Assembly (NCBI RefSeq): GCF_001424145.1
Contig: NZ_LMQM01000012.1
Span: 124,001 to 188,000 of the forward strand
Source: Chryseobacterium sp. Leaf404
GTDB taxonomy: Bacteria; Bacteroidota; Bacteroidia; Flavobacteriales; Weeksellaceae
Reading direction: 5' to 3'
Length of the DNA: 64,000 nt
Under the pieces are notes generated by a model, which was given only the letters and a program-made list of their open reading frames with translations, was not told where the DNA came from and ran no database searches. This document shows positions 42,059 to 51,597 of the stretch, piece after piece (position 1 is the stretch's first letter; each line of letters opens with the position of its first letter). A program made the position numbers and the translations under genes.

Positions 42059-43525
42059 TTACAAATCTAAAGTGGGTTCTATTAACTTTTCCATTCTTTT
42101 TTTAACCATATCTACAGAACCTGCGTAGTTATTAACCAAAACTGAAAACACAAGTGTCTTGCCTGAATTTGTTCTAATGTAACCTGCCAAAGCTTTTACT
42201 TTGTTTAATGTACCTGTCTTTGCAAAAACCTGTCCGTTTCCTGTTTCCAGAAACATTTTTTTCAGCGTTCCGGATTGTCCGCCAATCGGGAGAGAATTAA
42301 AGTAAGTCTGATAGTATTTGGTTCCCATTAATGAAGTAAGATATTTCACCTGAGAAATTGGCGTTACTTTGTTACTTCTTGAAAGACCGCTGCCATCCAT
42401 ATAATTAAGACCTTCCAGATCAAAAGCTACCTCTTTCAAATGCTCTGTCACTACTTCTCTTCCTGCTTCGGGAGTCTGATTTCCTTTCTTAAAATATCCT
42501 ACCGTTTTAAGCAGAGCTTCTGCTAAAGAATTATCACTTCTCTGATTGGTGTAATAAATTATATCTGCCAAGGTGGGAGATTTATAGACGCTTACCGTTT
42601 TTCTCATTTCCGGCTGAGGATCTGAAATCTTTGTCTGAACTTTTCCGGTTACTGCTACACCGCTTTTCACTAATCCCGCCCTGAATGAATTGGCCAAAAA
42701 TGCTGGTGCATCTGGCATCTTGGTAGTTAAAACACCCGCTCCATCGTATTTTTCGGCATAAACCATCTGACTGGTGTATGGCGAAACATAGAAATATTTT
42801 TTATCACTGCTGAATGCCGTATTCTTCTTTACAATCAGTTTTTCATTAGCCGGATTGATTTCCTGAGTGGTACCTGCCGGTAAGTAGTAATTATTGTTTT
42901 CCAACCACACAACATTTTCCGGAAGTCTCGTAATGTTACCTTTGAAAAGCGCTGTCTGAATGACAATATCACCATTTATCTTTTTAATACCTTCTCTTGA
43001 AAGACCTTCTGTGAAATCTGCAATAATCTCTTTGTATGACCAGGCACCCGCTTTGTTTGTTCCCAGAGACGGGTCGCCACTTCCTACAATATACAGATTT
43101 CCGTTCAGAACTCCGTTTTCATCCACTGTTCCTGAATATTCCAACTGCGTCATCCAACGGTAGTTTTCACCCAAAAGACTCAGTGCCGTTTCTGTGGTGA
43201 GCAGTTTAGTAGTAGATGCAGGAACCAAAGCTGTATTTTCATTATAAGATGAAATCACCTTTTTGGTTTTAGGATCGTACACTACAAAACCCCACGTTGC
43301 ATTTTTTAGCACCGGATCCGTCATTAAAGTATTGACGTTGATGTCTACAAGCTCTTTGGGAGATAGAACCGTTTTCTCAATCATCGCGACTGGCGAAGGA
43401 AGATTAAAAGATTTCTGGGTTTCTGAATTCGGATTATAGAGAACTGTAGATACGGTAGTTTGAGCAAGGAATAAACCAGAAGCCAAAACCGTAATACCTG
43501 AAATATATTTCCTGAAATTTACCAT
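42059..43525 (-). CDS. dacB: D-alanyl-D-alanine carboxypeptidase/endopeptidase (PBP4 type)
   Basis: This 488-aa class C penicillin-binding protein has an N-terminal signal segment. The active-site motifs are SxxK at Ser104-Lys107 (PASTTKLL), SxN in RSDNSLAEA (about 325) and KTG in FAKTGTLNKVK (about 440). It trims peptide stems and crosslinks of peptidoglycan in the periplasm. A TATGTTTG -7 element (43603-43596, minus) lies about 70 bp upstream. Confidence 0.95.
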   Translation of the reverse strand: MVNFRKYISGITVLASGLFLAQTTVSTVLYNPNSETQKSFNLPSPVAMIEKTVLSPKELVDINVNTLMTDPVLKNATWGFVVYDPKTKKVISSYNENTALVPASTTKLLTTETALSLLGENYRWMTQLEYSGTVDENGVLNGNLYIVGSGDPSLGTNKAGAWSYKEIIADFTEGLSREGIKKINGDIVIQTALFKGNITRLPENVVWLENNNYYLPAGTTQEINPANEKLIVKKNTAFSSDKKYFYVSPYTSQMVYAEKYDGAGVLTTKMPDAPAFLANSFRAGLVKSGVAVTGKVQTKISDPQPEMRKTVSVYKSPTLADIIYYTNQRSDNSLAEALLKTVGYFKKGNQTPEAGREVVTEHLKEVAFDLEGLNYMDGSGLSRSNKVTPISQVKYLTSLMGTKYYQTYFNSLPIGGQSGTLKKMFLETGNGQVFAKTGTLNKVKALAGYIRTNSGKTLVFSVLVNNYAGSVDMVKKRMEKLIEPTLDL

Positions 43526-43687
43526 CTAATTTTTCTTTTTTTGTCTGCTTTTTTGATTGAATCGTTCCTGATTTGTTAAATCATAAAAACAGGGTCAAAC
43601 ATATAACCAACGATCAAAAGTAGATATTATTGTTAGAAATCAATACATTAACCACTAATAAAAGCAATTAAAGTTTGTTAAAGTTTG

Positions 43688-46135
43688 TTAAAAGTCTATT
43701 AATAAGTGTTTTTTGATGCTTTGGTAAGGTGTAATCTCATCGAACTCATCAAGGCTTTTTAAAACTAATTTTTTAAACGGTGTATATTTATTTCCTCTCG
43801 GAAGTTTAATTATTATCTGAAACTGAAACATATTATTGATCTTAAAAACCGGAGATTTTTCAGGACCTAAAACACATTCTTCAGGTAAATATTTCCTTAA
43901 AACAGAACCCATAAACTGCGACGCCCGGGTAATTTTATCTTCTTTACGATGACTTAACTGCAACATAATCATCTTGGTGTAAGGCGGATAATGAAACTTT
44001 TTTCTTTCTTTTAAAAAATAATCATAAGTTTTTGCCGCATCATTCATTTTAATCAACTGAAATACAGGATGATCCGGATTATAGGTCTGGATTAAAACTT
44101 TACCGTTTCCTGAAACTCTTCCCGCGCGCCCCGAAACCTGTGTAATCAACTGATAGGCACGTTCTTCAGCTCTGAAATCCTGCACATACAACATAGAATC
44201 TGCTTTTGGAATCGCTACCAACTCGATGTGATCAAAGTCCAAACCTTTGGAAATCATCTGCGTTCCGACTACAATATCGGTTTCTCCTTCTTCGATCTTT
44301 TCATAGAGTTTCTCGTAGGCAAATTTTTTCCGCATTGAGTCTACATCCATCCTGTCAACTTCATGATCAGGAAATAATTTTGAAACTTCCTCATGGATCT
44401 GCTCTACACCAATGCCTCTTTCGTTCAGATTTTCAGAAAAACATTTCGGGCAGACTTTTGGTTTTGAAGCCCGCTGACCGCAGTAATGGCATTTCATCTC
44501 ATTGGCAGATTTGTGATACGTCATCACCACATCACAATTTGAACAGTAATTGACATAGCCACAAGATTCACATTCAATCACACTGGCGTAACCACGGCGG
44601 TTGTGAAGGATAATGCTCTGTTTATCTTCATCCACAGTTTTTTTAAGTTCTTCAAGCATTCTGAAAGAAAAATTTCCGTTCACATGCTTAGAATCCTGTG
44701 CTTCTTTGAAATTAATGAGTTCAAAAACCGGAAGTTCAACATCACCGAATCTTCTGTCTAAAAAAACATATCTCAAACGGTCTTTCTGCGCCAGATAAAA
44801 ACTCTCAACCGAAGGAGTTGCCGATCCTAAAATCACATCAGCATCATAGAAATTTCCCAAAACCAAAGAAACATCTCTCGCATTAAAATAAGGTGAAACT
44901 TCTTTTTGTCTGTAAGCAGAATCGTGCTCTTCGTCGACGATGATCAGACCTAAATTTTCGTAGGGAAGAAATAACGCATTTCTTGTTCCAATCAGAATTT
45001 TAATATCATTCCGGCTGATTCTTTTCCAGACTTCCACCCTTTCAAAATCGGTTAATTTTTGATGGTAAAATCCGATCTGGCTGCCGTATTTTTTTTCTAA
45101 ACGCTGCGTAATCTGTTTGGTTAAAGAAATTTCCGGCAATAAAAAAAGTACATTTTTGCCCTCTGCAATACATTCTTCAATTTTCTCTAAATAAATGTGC
45201 GTTTTCCCTGAAGAAGTTACTCCGTGAAGCAAAACGTTTTTGCCTTCTTCAAAAGCAGCGTCGATTTCTTCTTTTGCAACCTTTTGAATATCCGAAAGTT
45301 CTTCAAGCTCTTCGATTTCGCCGTCATAGCTTTCAATCCTGTCTTTCTGCCTAAAATATTCTTCGATAAAACCTTTATCTGCCAAAGCTTTAAAATGAGA
45401 AGATGAAAAATAGCCATCTTCAAAAAGCTCTGATTTTTTTAAAGGCTGATTTGGATTTTCAGTCTGTTTTTCGAGGATGTGAAGAAATAATTCTTTCTGT
45501 TTTCTTGCTTTTGTCAGGCCTAAAAGAATCCCGGTAAGACTTTCATTTTTTAAAACCTCATCGTTGATTTTTACGTAAGCCACTTCTTTGGCTTTATATT
45601 TTTCAGCAACCTTTTCATCAATTTCGATATATTGAAGATCAATCAATGAATTGATGGTTTTGATGATATCTTTCTTTGGAATAAAAGCTTCAATATCAGT
45701 TAGATTAATTAACTGTCGAACTTCCAGAGCCTGAATAAGATACATTTCGTTGACATCCAGAATCTCAAAATTGACGACGGCGTTGGGCTTTAATTTTAAA
45801 TAAGTTTCACTTTCCAGTTTCAAAGAAGACGGAAAAGCAAAACGGTAAATCTCGCCCAGACTGCATAAATAATAGTCTGAAAGCCAGTTCCAAAACTTAA
45901 TCTGCTCTTCGGGAACGATTGGTTTACTGTCTAAAATACTGATGACTTCCTTAGCGACAAAATTTTCCGGAGCAACATCATGAAGTTCAAAAACGATTCC
46001 TGTATAGATTTTTTTTCCGCCAAAAGGTACGAGTACACGCATTCCACACTGAATCTGTTCTACAAGTTCCTCAGGAATTTTATACGTAAAAGATCCTTTG
46101 AGACTGAGCGGTAAAATTATCTGGGCGTAATACAA
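43688..46135 (-). CDS. priA: Primosomal protein N' (replication restart helicase)
   Basis: This 815-aa protein has an N-terminal DNA 3'-end-binding domain (about 1-100), then Walker A GVTSSGKTHIY (about 305) and the DEEH box VDEEHDSAYRQ. A zinc-binding insertion with eight cysteines follows (CESCGYVNYCSNC ... CHYCG ... CPKC, about 515-560). Helicase motifs V and VI are GTQMISKGLDFDH and ITQVSGRAGR. It restarts stalled forks. Length and motifs are normal for the family. Confidence 0.97.
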   Translation of the reverse strand: MYYAQIILPLSLKGSFTYKIPEELVEQIQCGMRVLVPFGGKKIYTGIVFELHDVAPENFVAKEVISILDSKPIVPEEQIKFWNWLSDYYLCSLGEIYRFAFPSSLKLESETYLKLKPNAVVNFEILDVNEMYLIQALEVRQLINLTDIEAFIPKKDIIKTINSLIDLQYIEIDEKVAEKYKAKEVAYVKINDEVLKNESLTGILLGLTKARKQKELFLHILEKQTENPNQPLKKSELFEDGYFSSSHFKALADKGFIEEYFRQKDRIESYDGEIEELEELSDIQKVAKEEIDAAFEEGKNVLLHGVTSSGKTHIYLEKIEECIAEGKNVLFLLPEISLTKQITQRLEKKYGSQIGFYHQKLTDFERVEVWKRISRNDIKILIGTRNALFLPYENLGLIIVDEEHDSAYRQKEVSPYFNARDVSLVLGNFYDADVILGSATPSVESFYLAQKDRLRYVFLDRRFGDVELPVFELINFKEAQDSKHVNGNFSFRMLEELKKTVDEDKQSIILHNRRGYASVIECESCGYVNYCSNCDVVMTYHKSANEMKCHYCGQRASKPKVCPKCFSENLNERGIGVEQIHEEVSKLFPDHEVDRMDVDSMRKKFAYEKLYEKIEEGETDIVVGTQMISKGLDFDHIELVAIPKADSMLYVQDFRAEERAYQLITQVSGRAGRVSGNGKVLIQTYNPDHPVFQLIKMNDAAKTYDYFLKERKKFHYPPYTKMIMLQLSHRKEDKITRASQFMGSVLRKYLPEECVLGPEKSPVFKINNMFQFQIIIKLPRGNKYTPFKKLVLKSLDEFDEITPYQSIKKHLLIDF

Positions 46136-46471
46136 GAGAAAAATTTAAAAGTGTAAAATTAATTGTTTCTGAAGAGAAGTGCAATTTTTTTTAGGTTGAG
46201 GATTAGGTTGAGGCTAAGGATGAGGATGAGATTTAGTAGTAGGATGCGTCATGGTTAAAATGTACTGTGGTAAAAAGGTCGAATCGCTCGCAGCCCGACC
46301 TGAGTGGAGCTCGTCATTGCGAGGAGCAAAAAAGTTCAACTTGAGGATTGCTTCGTTCCTCGCAATGACAGCGGGAACGGAGGGCGGATAAAGCTGCCCA
46401 AATAAAAAAAACCAACAATAAACAAATTAAATAATCTGTATCACAAGACCCTTGAAAATAATGGTTTAAGA
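46136..46471. repeat. Intergenic space with tandem hexamers and a GTCATTGCGAGGA palindrome
   Basis: No gene is seen. From about 46190 to 46232 there is a run of imperfect GGTTGA/GGATGA-type hexamers. From 46277 to 46300 GGTCG...CGACC forms a hairpin ending in CAGCCCGACC. At 46313-46325 GTCATTGCGAGGA is inverted as TCCTCGCAATGAC at 46357-46369 (13 of 13 bp). The last is a well-known intergenic palindromic repeat type in bacteria, and CAGCCCGACC also occurs at 58914. Confidence 0.6.
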
Positions 46472-48958
46472 TTAATGCATCGTATCCCACAAAGTCATTA
46501 CCTCAACTTTTTCCAAAGGTTTCGAAAGCTTGATTCTTTTTAAAGTTTTGGGGAGCAAATCAAAAAAGTTGTCAGAAAAATGCGTATCGCCTATTAAATA
46601 GACATCTTTCGCCAGAACATCGGTGGAAATTTCGATTTCTGTTGGAGAAATTTTCCTGATTTTAATGTTAGGTTTTGTAAGTTTCAAATCTTTTGGCTTT
46701 GCGAAGAAATGTGTGTTCTCGGCAATGATTTTGTCATATTTATCTCTAATGATTACATTTATAAAAATTTCATTTTTGCTAACATCTCCAATTAAGTCAT
46801 CAATACCTAAAGCATCAAATTTCAAAACATTATTATCTAAAACCTTACCGTCCGGAGAGCTCACTGCAGCGGCTACACTTTCTCCGTCAAACTTAGAAAT
46901 ATCAAATTCTATTGTAACATCTTCAAATTTTTTCAAACCATCATTAACTCCATAAAAATTTAAAACTCCATCCTTTTCTTCTGTTAAAATCACCTGATTT
47001 TCAAAGCTTCTTTTTACCTGATAATGCAGCGCTTTCCAGTTTCCCAGATAATCAATCGATGACCATGAAATCACCGGCCAGCAATCGTTGAGCTGCCAAT
47101 ACAAAGTTCCCATATTGTAAGGTTTTGCGCGGTGGTGGGCTTCAATTGCAATCTGCATTCCGCGAGCCTGAAGCAGCTGGGAAACGTAATTGTATTTTAC
47201 GAAATCTTTCGGAACCACATAATCCCGCTTCATATATTCGTTGATGATATGAAAACCACGGGCATTTTTTTCATGAGCTTTGATGGTTGGATTTTCTAAA
47301 CTTAAATCAGGATTTCCAGAAAACATTGATTTTACAGCTTCCTGACTTGGCATTCCCTGAAAACCGTATTCAGAAGCAAATCTGGGAACTTTTCCATTGT
47401 ATATTTCAAACGGAAATTCGCCCCACCAAACGCCCCAGTAATGAGAATCGCCTTCGGTTAAGCTTTCTTTGTGTCCCCACCCAATCGACGGTGACGTTGG
47501 CCAGTAAATGTTTTTTTCTGAAGTTAAATTTTCTTTCAATGCATTCGGAATAACTTCATGGAAAAGCTTTTTGTAATCTTTCCAGACCTGTAGAGAATCT
47601 TCTTTTGAATATTTAAACTGCTTCTGGTAACCCCAGTTGACGATGGCTTCATCAATTTCATTATTTCCGCACCACAAAGCGATTGACGGATGATTTTGTA
47701 GCCTATTGACCTGATCTTTGACTTCCTCTTTTACATTGTTTAAAAACTCTTTGTCTGACGGATAAAAACTTCCGGCAAACATAAAATCCTGCCACACGAG
47801 AATTCCGTTTTCGTCGCAGGCCTTGTAGAATTCGTCATCTTCGTAAATTCCGCCACCCCAGACACGGATCATGTTCATATTAGCATCTTTGCAATCTTTG
47901 ATGAGTTTGTGATATTTTTCTTTGGTAATTCTTGGCGTAAAACTGTCGGATGGAATCCAATTGGTTCCTTTCGCATACATCGGATTTCCGTTGACTTTAA
48001 AATAGAAAGATTTTCCTTTTACGTCTTTATCCTGAATTAATTCAATGGTTCTGAGACCAATTTTTTCATTTTTCTCATCAATAAATTTTGAATCTTTTTT
48101 TAGAGAAATTTTCAGATCATATAAATTCGGTTCGCCCCAACCGTTTGGCTGCCAAAGTTTTGGATTTGTAATCTGATACGCAATTGAAAATTTATTTAAA
48201 CCTGATTTTAAATTTACCGTATGCGTTTTTTTATTGATTAAAAAACTGTATTTCCCAGTTTGTTCAGCAAAAATTTCAGCATGAATAATGAGTTCAGCTT
48301 TTTGTTTTGTTAAACTTTTCTGTTCTATTTTTACGTTATCGAGCTTTGCATAATTCGATAAATTCAATTTTACATCTTTCCAGATTCCTGCAGTAACCAA
48401 TCTTGGTCCCCAATCCCAACCGAATTGATACTGTGCTTTTCTGACAAAACTTCTTGGAGATTCCGGCATTGTAAAAGGAACTTTTTTGGCTAAATCTTTC
48501 CCGACATTGACAGATGATTTGAATTTTATCTCTAAAATATTATCACCGACATTCAAATCACTTTTTACCGGAATTTTCCATGTTCTGAACATGTTGTCTG
48601 TTTTCTTCAGCAGTTTTCCGTTTAAATAAATTTCAGAATAGGTATCCAATCCATAAAAAACCAGTTCAGCATTTTGATTTTGTAATTCTTTAGCTGAAAT
48701 TTTAAAAACCGTCTGATAATCCCAGTCTTCATTTTCTACCCACTGTACTTTTTTCTCATTCTCATCTTTGTATGGATCGGGAATAATTTTATGATCCATC
48801 AAATCTAAATGAACGGTTCCCGGGACCGCGGCCGATAGCCATTTTTGTTCCTTTGTATTTTTGAAATACCATTTTTCTGACGATAAATTTCGCTCGAAAA
48901 ATTGGGCGCTGATGAATATTTGAATGAAAAATAAGGCAAAGAGTATGGCTTTGTTCAT
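46472..48958 (-). CDS. Beta-mannosidase (GH2)
   Basis: This 828-aa secreted glycoside hydrolase has a signal peptide ending ISAQ. The GH2 jelly roll covers about 20-190 (AAVPGTVHLDL, the sugar-binding turn YQFGWDWGPRL), an immunoglobulin-like domain about 200-310, and a TIM barrel from about 320. The acid/base is Glu434 (WCGNNEIDEA) and the nucleophile Glu530 (FASEYGFQGMPS). The GWDWGPRL block and overall layout match mammalian MANBA-like beta-mannosidases. It would remove the beta-1,4 mannose of the N-glycan core, which fits its neighbours. Confidence 0.93.
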   Translation of the reverse strand: MNKAILFALFFIQIFISAQFFERNLSSEKWYFKNTKEQKWLSAAVPGTVHLDLMDHKIIPDPYKDENEKKVQWVENEDWDYQTVFKISAKELQNQNAELVFYGLDTYSEIYLNGKLLKKTDNMFRTWKIPVKSDLNVGDNILEIKFKSSVNVGKDLAKKVPFTMPESPRSFVRKAQYQFGWDWGPRLVTAGIWKDVKLNLSNYAKLDNVKIEQKSLTKQKAELIIHAEIFAEQTGKYSFLINKKTHTVNLKSGLNKFSIAYQITNPKLWQPNGWGEPNLYDLKISLKKDSKFIDEKNEKIGLRTIELIQDKDVKGKSFYFKVNGNPMYAKGTNWIPSDSFTPRITKEKYHKLIKDCKDANMNMIRVWGGGIYEDDEFYKACDENGILVWQDFMFAGSFYPSDKEFLNNVKEEVKDQVNRLQNHPSIALWCGNNEIDEAIVNWGYQKQFKYSKEDSLQVWKDYKKLFHEVIPNALKENLTSEKNIYWPTSPSIGWGHKESLTEGDSHYWGVWWGEFPFEIYNGKVPRFASEYGFQGMPSQEAVKSMFSGNPDLSLENPTIKAHEKNARGFHIINEYMKRDYVVPKDFVKYNYVSQLLQARGMQIAIEAHHRAKPYNMGTLYWQLNDCWPVISWSSIDYLGNWKALHYQVKRSFENQVILTEEKDGVLNFYGVNDGLKKFEDVTIEFDISKFDGESVAAAVSSPDGKVLDNNVLKFDALGIDDLIGDVSKNEIFINVIIRDKYDKIIAENTHFFAKPKDLKLTKPNIKIRKISPTEIEISTDVLAKDVYLIGDTHFSDNFFDLLPKTLKRIKLSKPLEKVEVMTLWDTMH

Positions 48959-49014
48959 TTATAGTTTATGATAGGGTTGGAAGTATCTCAATCCACAAAG
49001 TATTGAAAAAACTT

Positions 49015-49701
49015 TTATTCGGTAATTCCACATTGAAGAATATTGCTTTCAATTTTTCCTGTAAACAACTTATAGTCTGAGAATGTTTCTCTTTGTTTTT
49101 TTGTCAAGAAATCATAAAAACAATTCTGTACATCAAACTGTAATTGTAAGTTGTATCGTTTACTCTCATCTAAATTATACCAGTCAAAAACGTACAAACT
49201 TTCTGTTGAAACATTTTTCAGATCAATTAAAACTCTGAAGTTTATTTTTTGCTTTGGTTTAAGAAAAACTAAATTTCTCACTAAATAATAGTTAATTTTT
49301 GCTTTTGATTCATCATTAATTTCTTGCGTTTTAGACCAATTAACATAAGTATTATCAATTACTCCACACCGAGAAATCTCTTTAATATATTTTTCGGCAA
49401 AATTATCTTCCATATATGCAGTTCCTCTTTTAGCCTCAATTTTTTCTCCAGAATTAGCATCTATTACAATTAATGTAAGTGCTAAAGGATTATAAGATGA
49501 ATCATATTCTGAGAAATAGGCACAAGTTTCAAAATTGAAGAAAGCTTTTAGATTCGTCAAGTCAACCGGAATAATATAATTATTATTGGTTTCATTTTCA
49601 ATACTAACAACTGCACTTTTTTTATCAAATGACATACTAAATGTCAAACCAATTTGTGATTTGATAAAGATTGGAAAGAAAAAAATTATAAAATATCTCA
49701 T
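49015..49701 (-). CDS. Secreted protein of unknown function
   Basis: This 228-aa protein has a short signal (MRYFIIFFFPIFIKSQ). The mature part is beta-rich with SFDKKSAVVSIENETNNNYIIPVDL near the start and NFRVLIDLKNV later. It has four cysteines, two of which (near positions 57 and 112) could pair. I do not recognise a family. It stands between the beta-mannosidase and cutC, 28 bp from cutC, with lower GC than both, and may be a later insertion. Confidence 0.6.
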   Translation of the reverse strand: MRYFIIFFFPIFIKSQIGLTFSMSFDKKSAVVSIENETNNNYIIPVDLTNLKAFFNFETCAYFSEYDSSYNPLALTLIVIDANSGEKIEAKRGTAYMEDNFAEKYIKEISRCGVIDNTYVNWSKTQEINDESKAKINYYLVRNLVFLKPKQKINFRVLIDLKNVSTESLYVFDWYNLDESKRYNLQLQFDVQNCFYDFLTKKQRETFSDYKLFTGKIESNILQCGITE

Positions 49702-49729
49702 TATTCAGTAACGAAAATTAATGACAAAA

Positions 49730-50392
49730 TTAGACAATAACCTTCAATTTTTTAATCTCCTCAGCATTGGCAAACGATTCATAAGACAACACCGCAGAAG
49801 AGTGAAAATACCTTCCATTCGTCACATTTTTCAGCTCTGAAATATTATTCGAACGGACACCGCCGCCGATTAAAATTTTAATATCATCGCCAAAATTTTC
49901 AATGAGTTTTTTTAAATTTTCTTTTCCTTCCATTGCAGAATTTTCTCCACCGGAAGTGAGAATTTCCTTGAACCCCAGTTCAATCAGTTTTTCTGCAGAT
50001 TCAAAAATATTTTTGGTTCGGTCAATGGCTCTGTGAAAAACGCACGGTTTTCCGTTGGCGAGATCAACTAACAGTCTGTTTTTTTCGTAATCAATTTCCT
50101 GATTTTCGTCTAAAATCCCGAAGACAAAACCATCAGCTTTGGCTTTAGAAAATTCGATGATATCCCGCTGCATCCGCATAAATTCTGAATCGCTGTACAT
50201 AAAACCACCGCCAACAGGGCGAATCATCACATGAATAGGTTTGGAATATTTATCTTTTAAATACCTCAATTCTTCAAGGTCGGGAGTGATTCCTCCTGTA
50301 TTAATATCAGTACAGAATTCAATTCGGTCAGCAACAGAATTCAAGGCTATTTCAGCGGAAGTGATATCGAAAGTGGCTATTTCTAAAAACAT
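49730..50392 (-). CDS. cutC: CutC family protein
   Basis: This 220-aa TIM-barrel protein shows the family pattern: LEIATFDITSAEIALNSVADRIEFC at the start, TPDLEELRYLK, then IHVMIRPVGGGFMYSD (about 53-68), VFHRAIDR (about 118) and LTSGGENSAMEG and ILIGGGVRSNNI toward the end. It was first linked to copper tolerance, but its activity is still unclear. Its constant company with glycan-degrading genes suggests a sugar-related role, which is inference. Confidence 0.93.
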   Translation of the reverse strand: MFLEIATFDITSAEIALNSVADRIEFCTDINTGGITPDLEELRYLKDKYSKPIHVMIRPVGGGFMYSDSEFMRMQRDIIEFSKAKADGFVFGILDENQEIDYEKNRLLVDLANGKPCVFHRAIDRTKNIFESAEKLIELGFKEILTSGGENSAMEGKENLKKLIENFGDDIKILIGGGVRSNNISELKNVTNGRYFHSSAVLSYESFANAEEIKKLKVIV

Positions 50393-50503
50393 TTTTTTTT
50401 GAGGTTTGAGGTTTGAAATTTAAGGTTCGGGGTTCGGGATTCGGGATTTATGAGTAGAATCTTGCACTTGTCTCTTTTTACTTTTTACTAGGCTCTTACT
50501 AGC
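50393..50503. repeat. Intergenic run of short GGTT/GGGATT repeats
   Basis: Between cutC and the amidase gene there is GAGGTTT twice and then GGTTCGGGGTTCGGGATTCGGGAT (about 50423-50447), a short imperfect 7-bp tandem array. Similar arrays lie at about 26998-27040, 46190-46232 and 58983-59010. Confidence 0.5.
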
Positions 50504-51499
50504 TTACTTTAAAGCAAATTCAGGCTTCTCCAGACGGTTTCCTTTTTGGTCTTGAACAGCGAAATTAAATCCGTCCTGAATACAATATGAACCATACTCT
50601 CCTTTTTTATTGATGGCAATAAATCCTACCTGAATATCTTTTAAATTTTTATTTCTTTTCTGAGTAATTTTCACAATCCTTTCCACCGCTTCTTTACAGG
50701 CCTGTTGCGGATTTCTTCCCTGTCGCATCAGTTCGACCACAAGATGAGTTCCCACCGTTCTGATGACTTCTTCTCCATGTCCTGTCGCCGTGGCAGCACC
50801 AACTTCATTATCAACGAACAAACCTGCACCAATAATGGGCGAATCACCTACCCTGCCGTGCATTTTGAAAGCCATTCCGCTCGTGGTGCAAGCTCCGGAT
50901 AGATTTCCCATAGCATCCAAAGCAATCATTCCAATCGTATCGTGATTTTCTATGTTGACGATGGGTTTGTAATTGCTGTCTTTCAGCCATTCTTTCCATT
51001 CTTTTTCGGATTCTGCAGTTAGAATATTTTCTTTTTTAAAACCTTGGGATACGGCAAACTGAAACGCTCCGTCGCCCACCATCATCACGTGAGGAGTTTT
51101 TTCCATCACTGCTCTTGCAACAGAAATTGGATTTTTAATATTTTCTAAAGCTGCAACTGAACCGATGTTGTAATTTTCATCCATAATACAGGCATCAAGC
51201 GTCACTCTTCCATCTCTGTCTGGGCGACCACCATAGCCAACGCTTCTTTCGTTCGGGTCATTTTCAACCAGACGGACGCCTTTTTCAACTGCATCCAAAG
51301 CTCTTCCGCCTTTTCCTAAAATCTTCCATGCCTCTTCATTAGCTTTTAAACCAAAATCCCATGTCGAAAGAACAATTGGTTTATTGATCAACGTATTCTC
51401 ATTTTCCGGAACTTCTTTAGCAATTAAATCTAAAGGATTTAGCAATAAAGCCGATGATAAAATCCCTGTGGTTTTTAAAAATTTTCTTCTTGAATTCAT
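50504..51499 (-). CDS. N4-(beta-N-acetylglucosaminyl)-L-asparaginase (glycosylasparaginase)
   Basis: This 331-aa Ntn-hydrolase closely resembles the glycosylasparaginase of Elizabethkingia. It has a twin-arginine-like signal (MNSRRKFLKTTG). The alpha subunit covers about 35-187, and the self-cleavage site is HDTIG, with Thr188 becoming the catalytic N-terminus. The beta subunit (188-331) has GDSPIIGAGLF and TGHGEEVIRTV, which bind the substrate asparagine. It splits the GlcNAc-Asn bond after other enzymes have removed the sugars. It acts together with the hexosaminidase and beta-mannosidase beside it. Confidence 0.94.
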   Translation of the reverse strand: MNSRRKFLKTTGILSSALLLNPLDLIAKEVPENENTLINKPIVLSTWDFGLKANEEAWKILGKGGRALDAVEKGVRLVENDPNERSVGYGGRPDRDGRVTLDACIMDENYNIGSVAALENIKNPISVARAVMEKTPHVMMVGDGAFQFAVSQGFKKENILTAESEKEWKEWLKDSNYKPIVNIENHDTIGMIALDAMGNLSGACTTSGMAFKMHGRVGDSPIIGAGLFVDNEVGAATATGHGEEVIRTVGTHLVVELMRQGRNPQQACKEAVERIVKITQKRNKNLKDIQVGFIAINKKGEYGSYCIQDGFNFAVQDQKGNRLEKPEFALK

Positions 51500-51597
51500 T
51501 CTTTAGTTTAAGGTTTGGTGTTTTATGTTTAAGGTTTCTTCAATTAAGTATTCTTTCTAGCTAAATTTAATGTCTGTCGCAACATTAGACATTAAAC

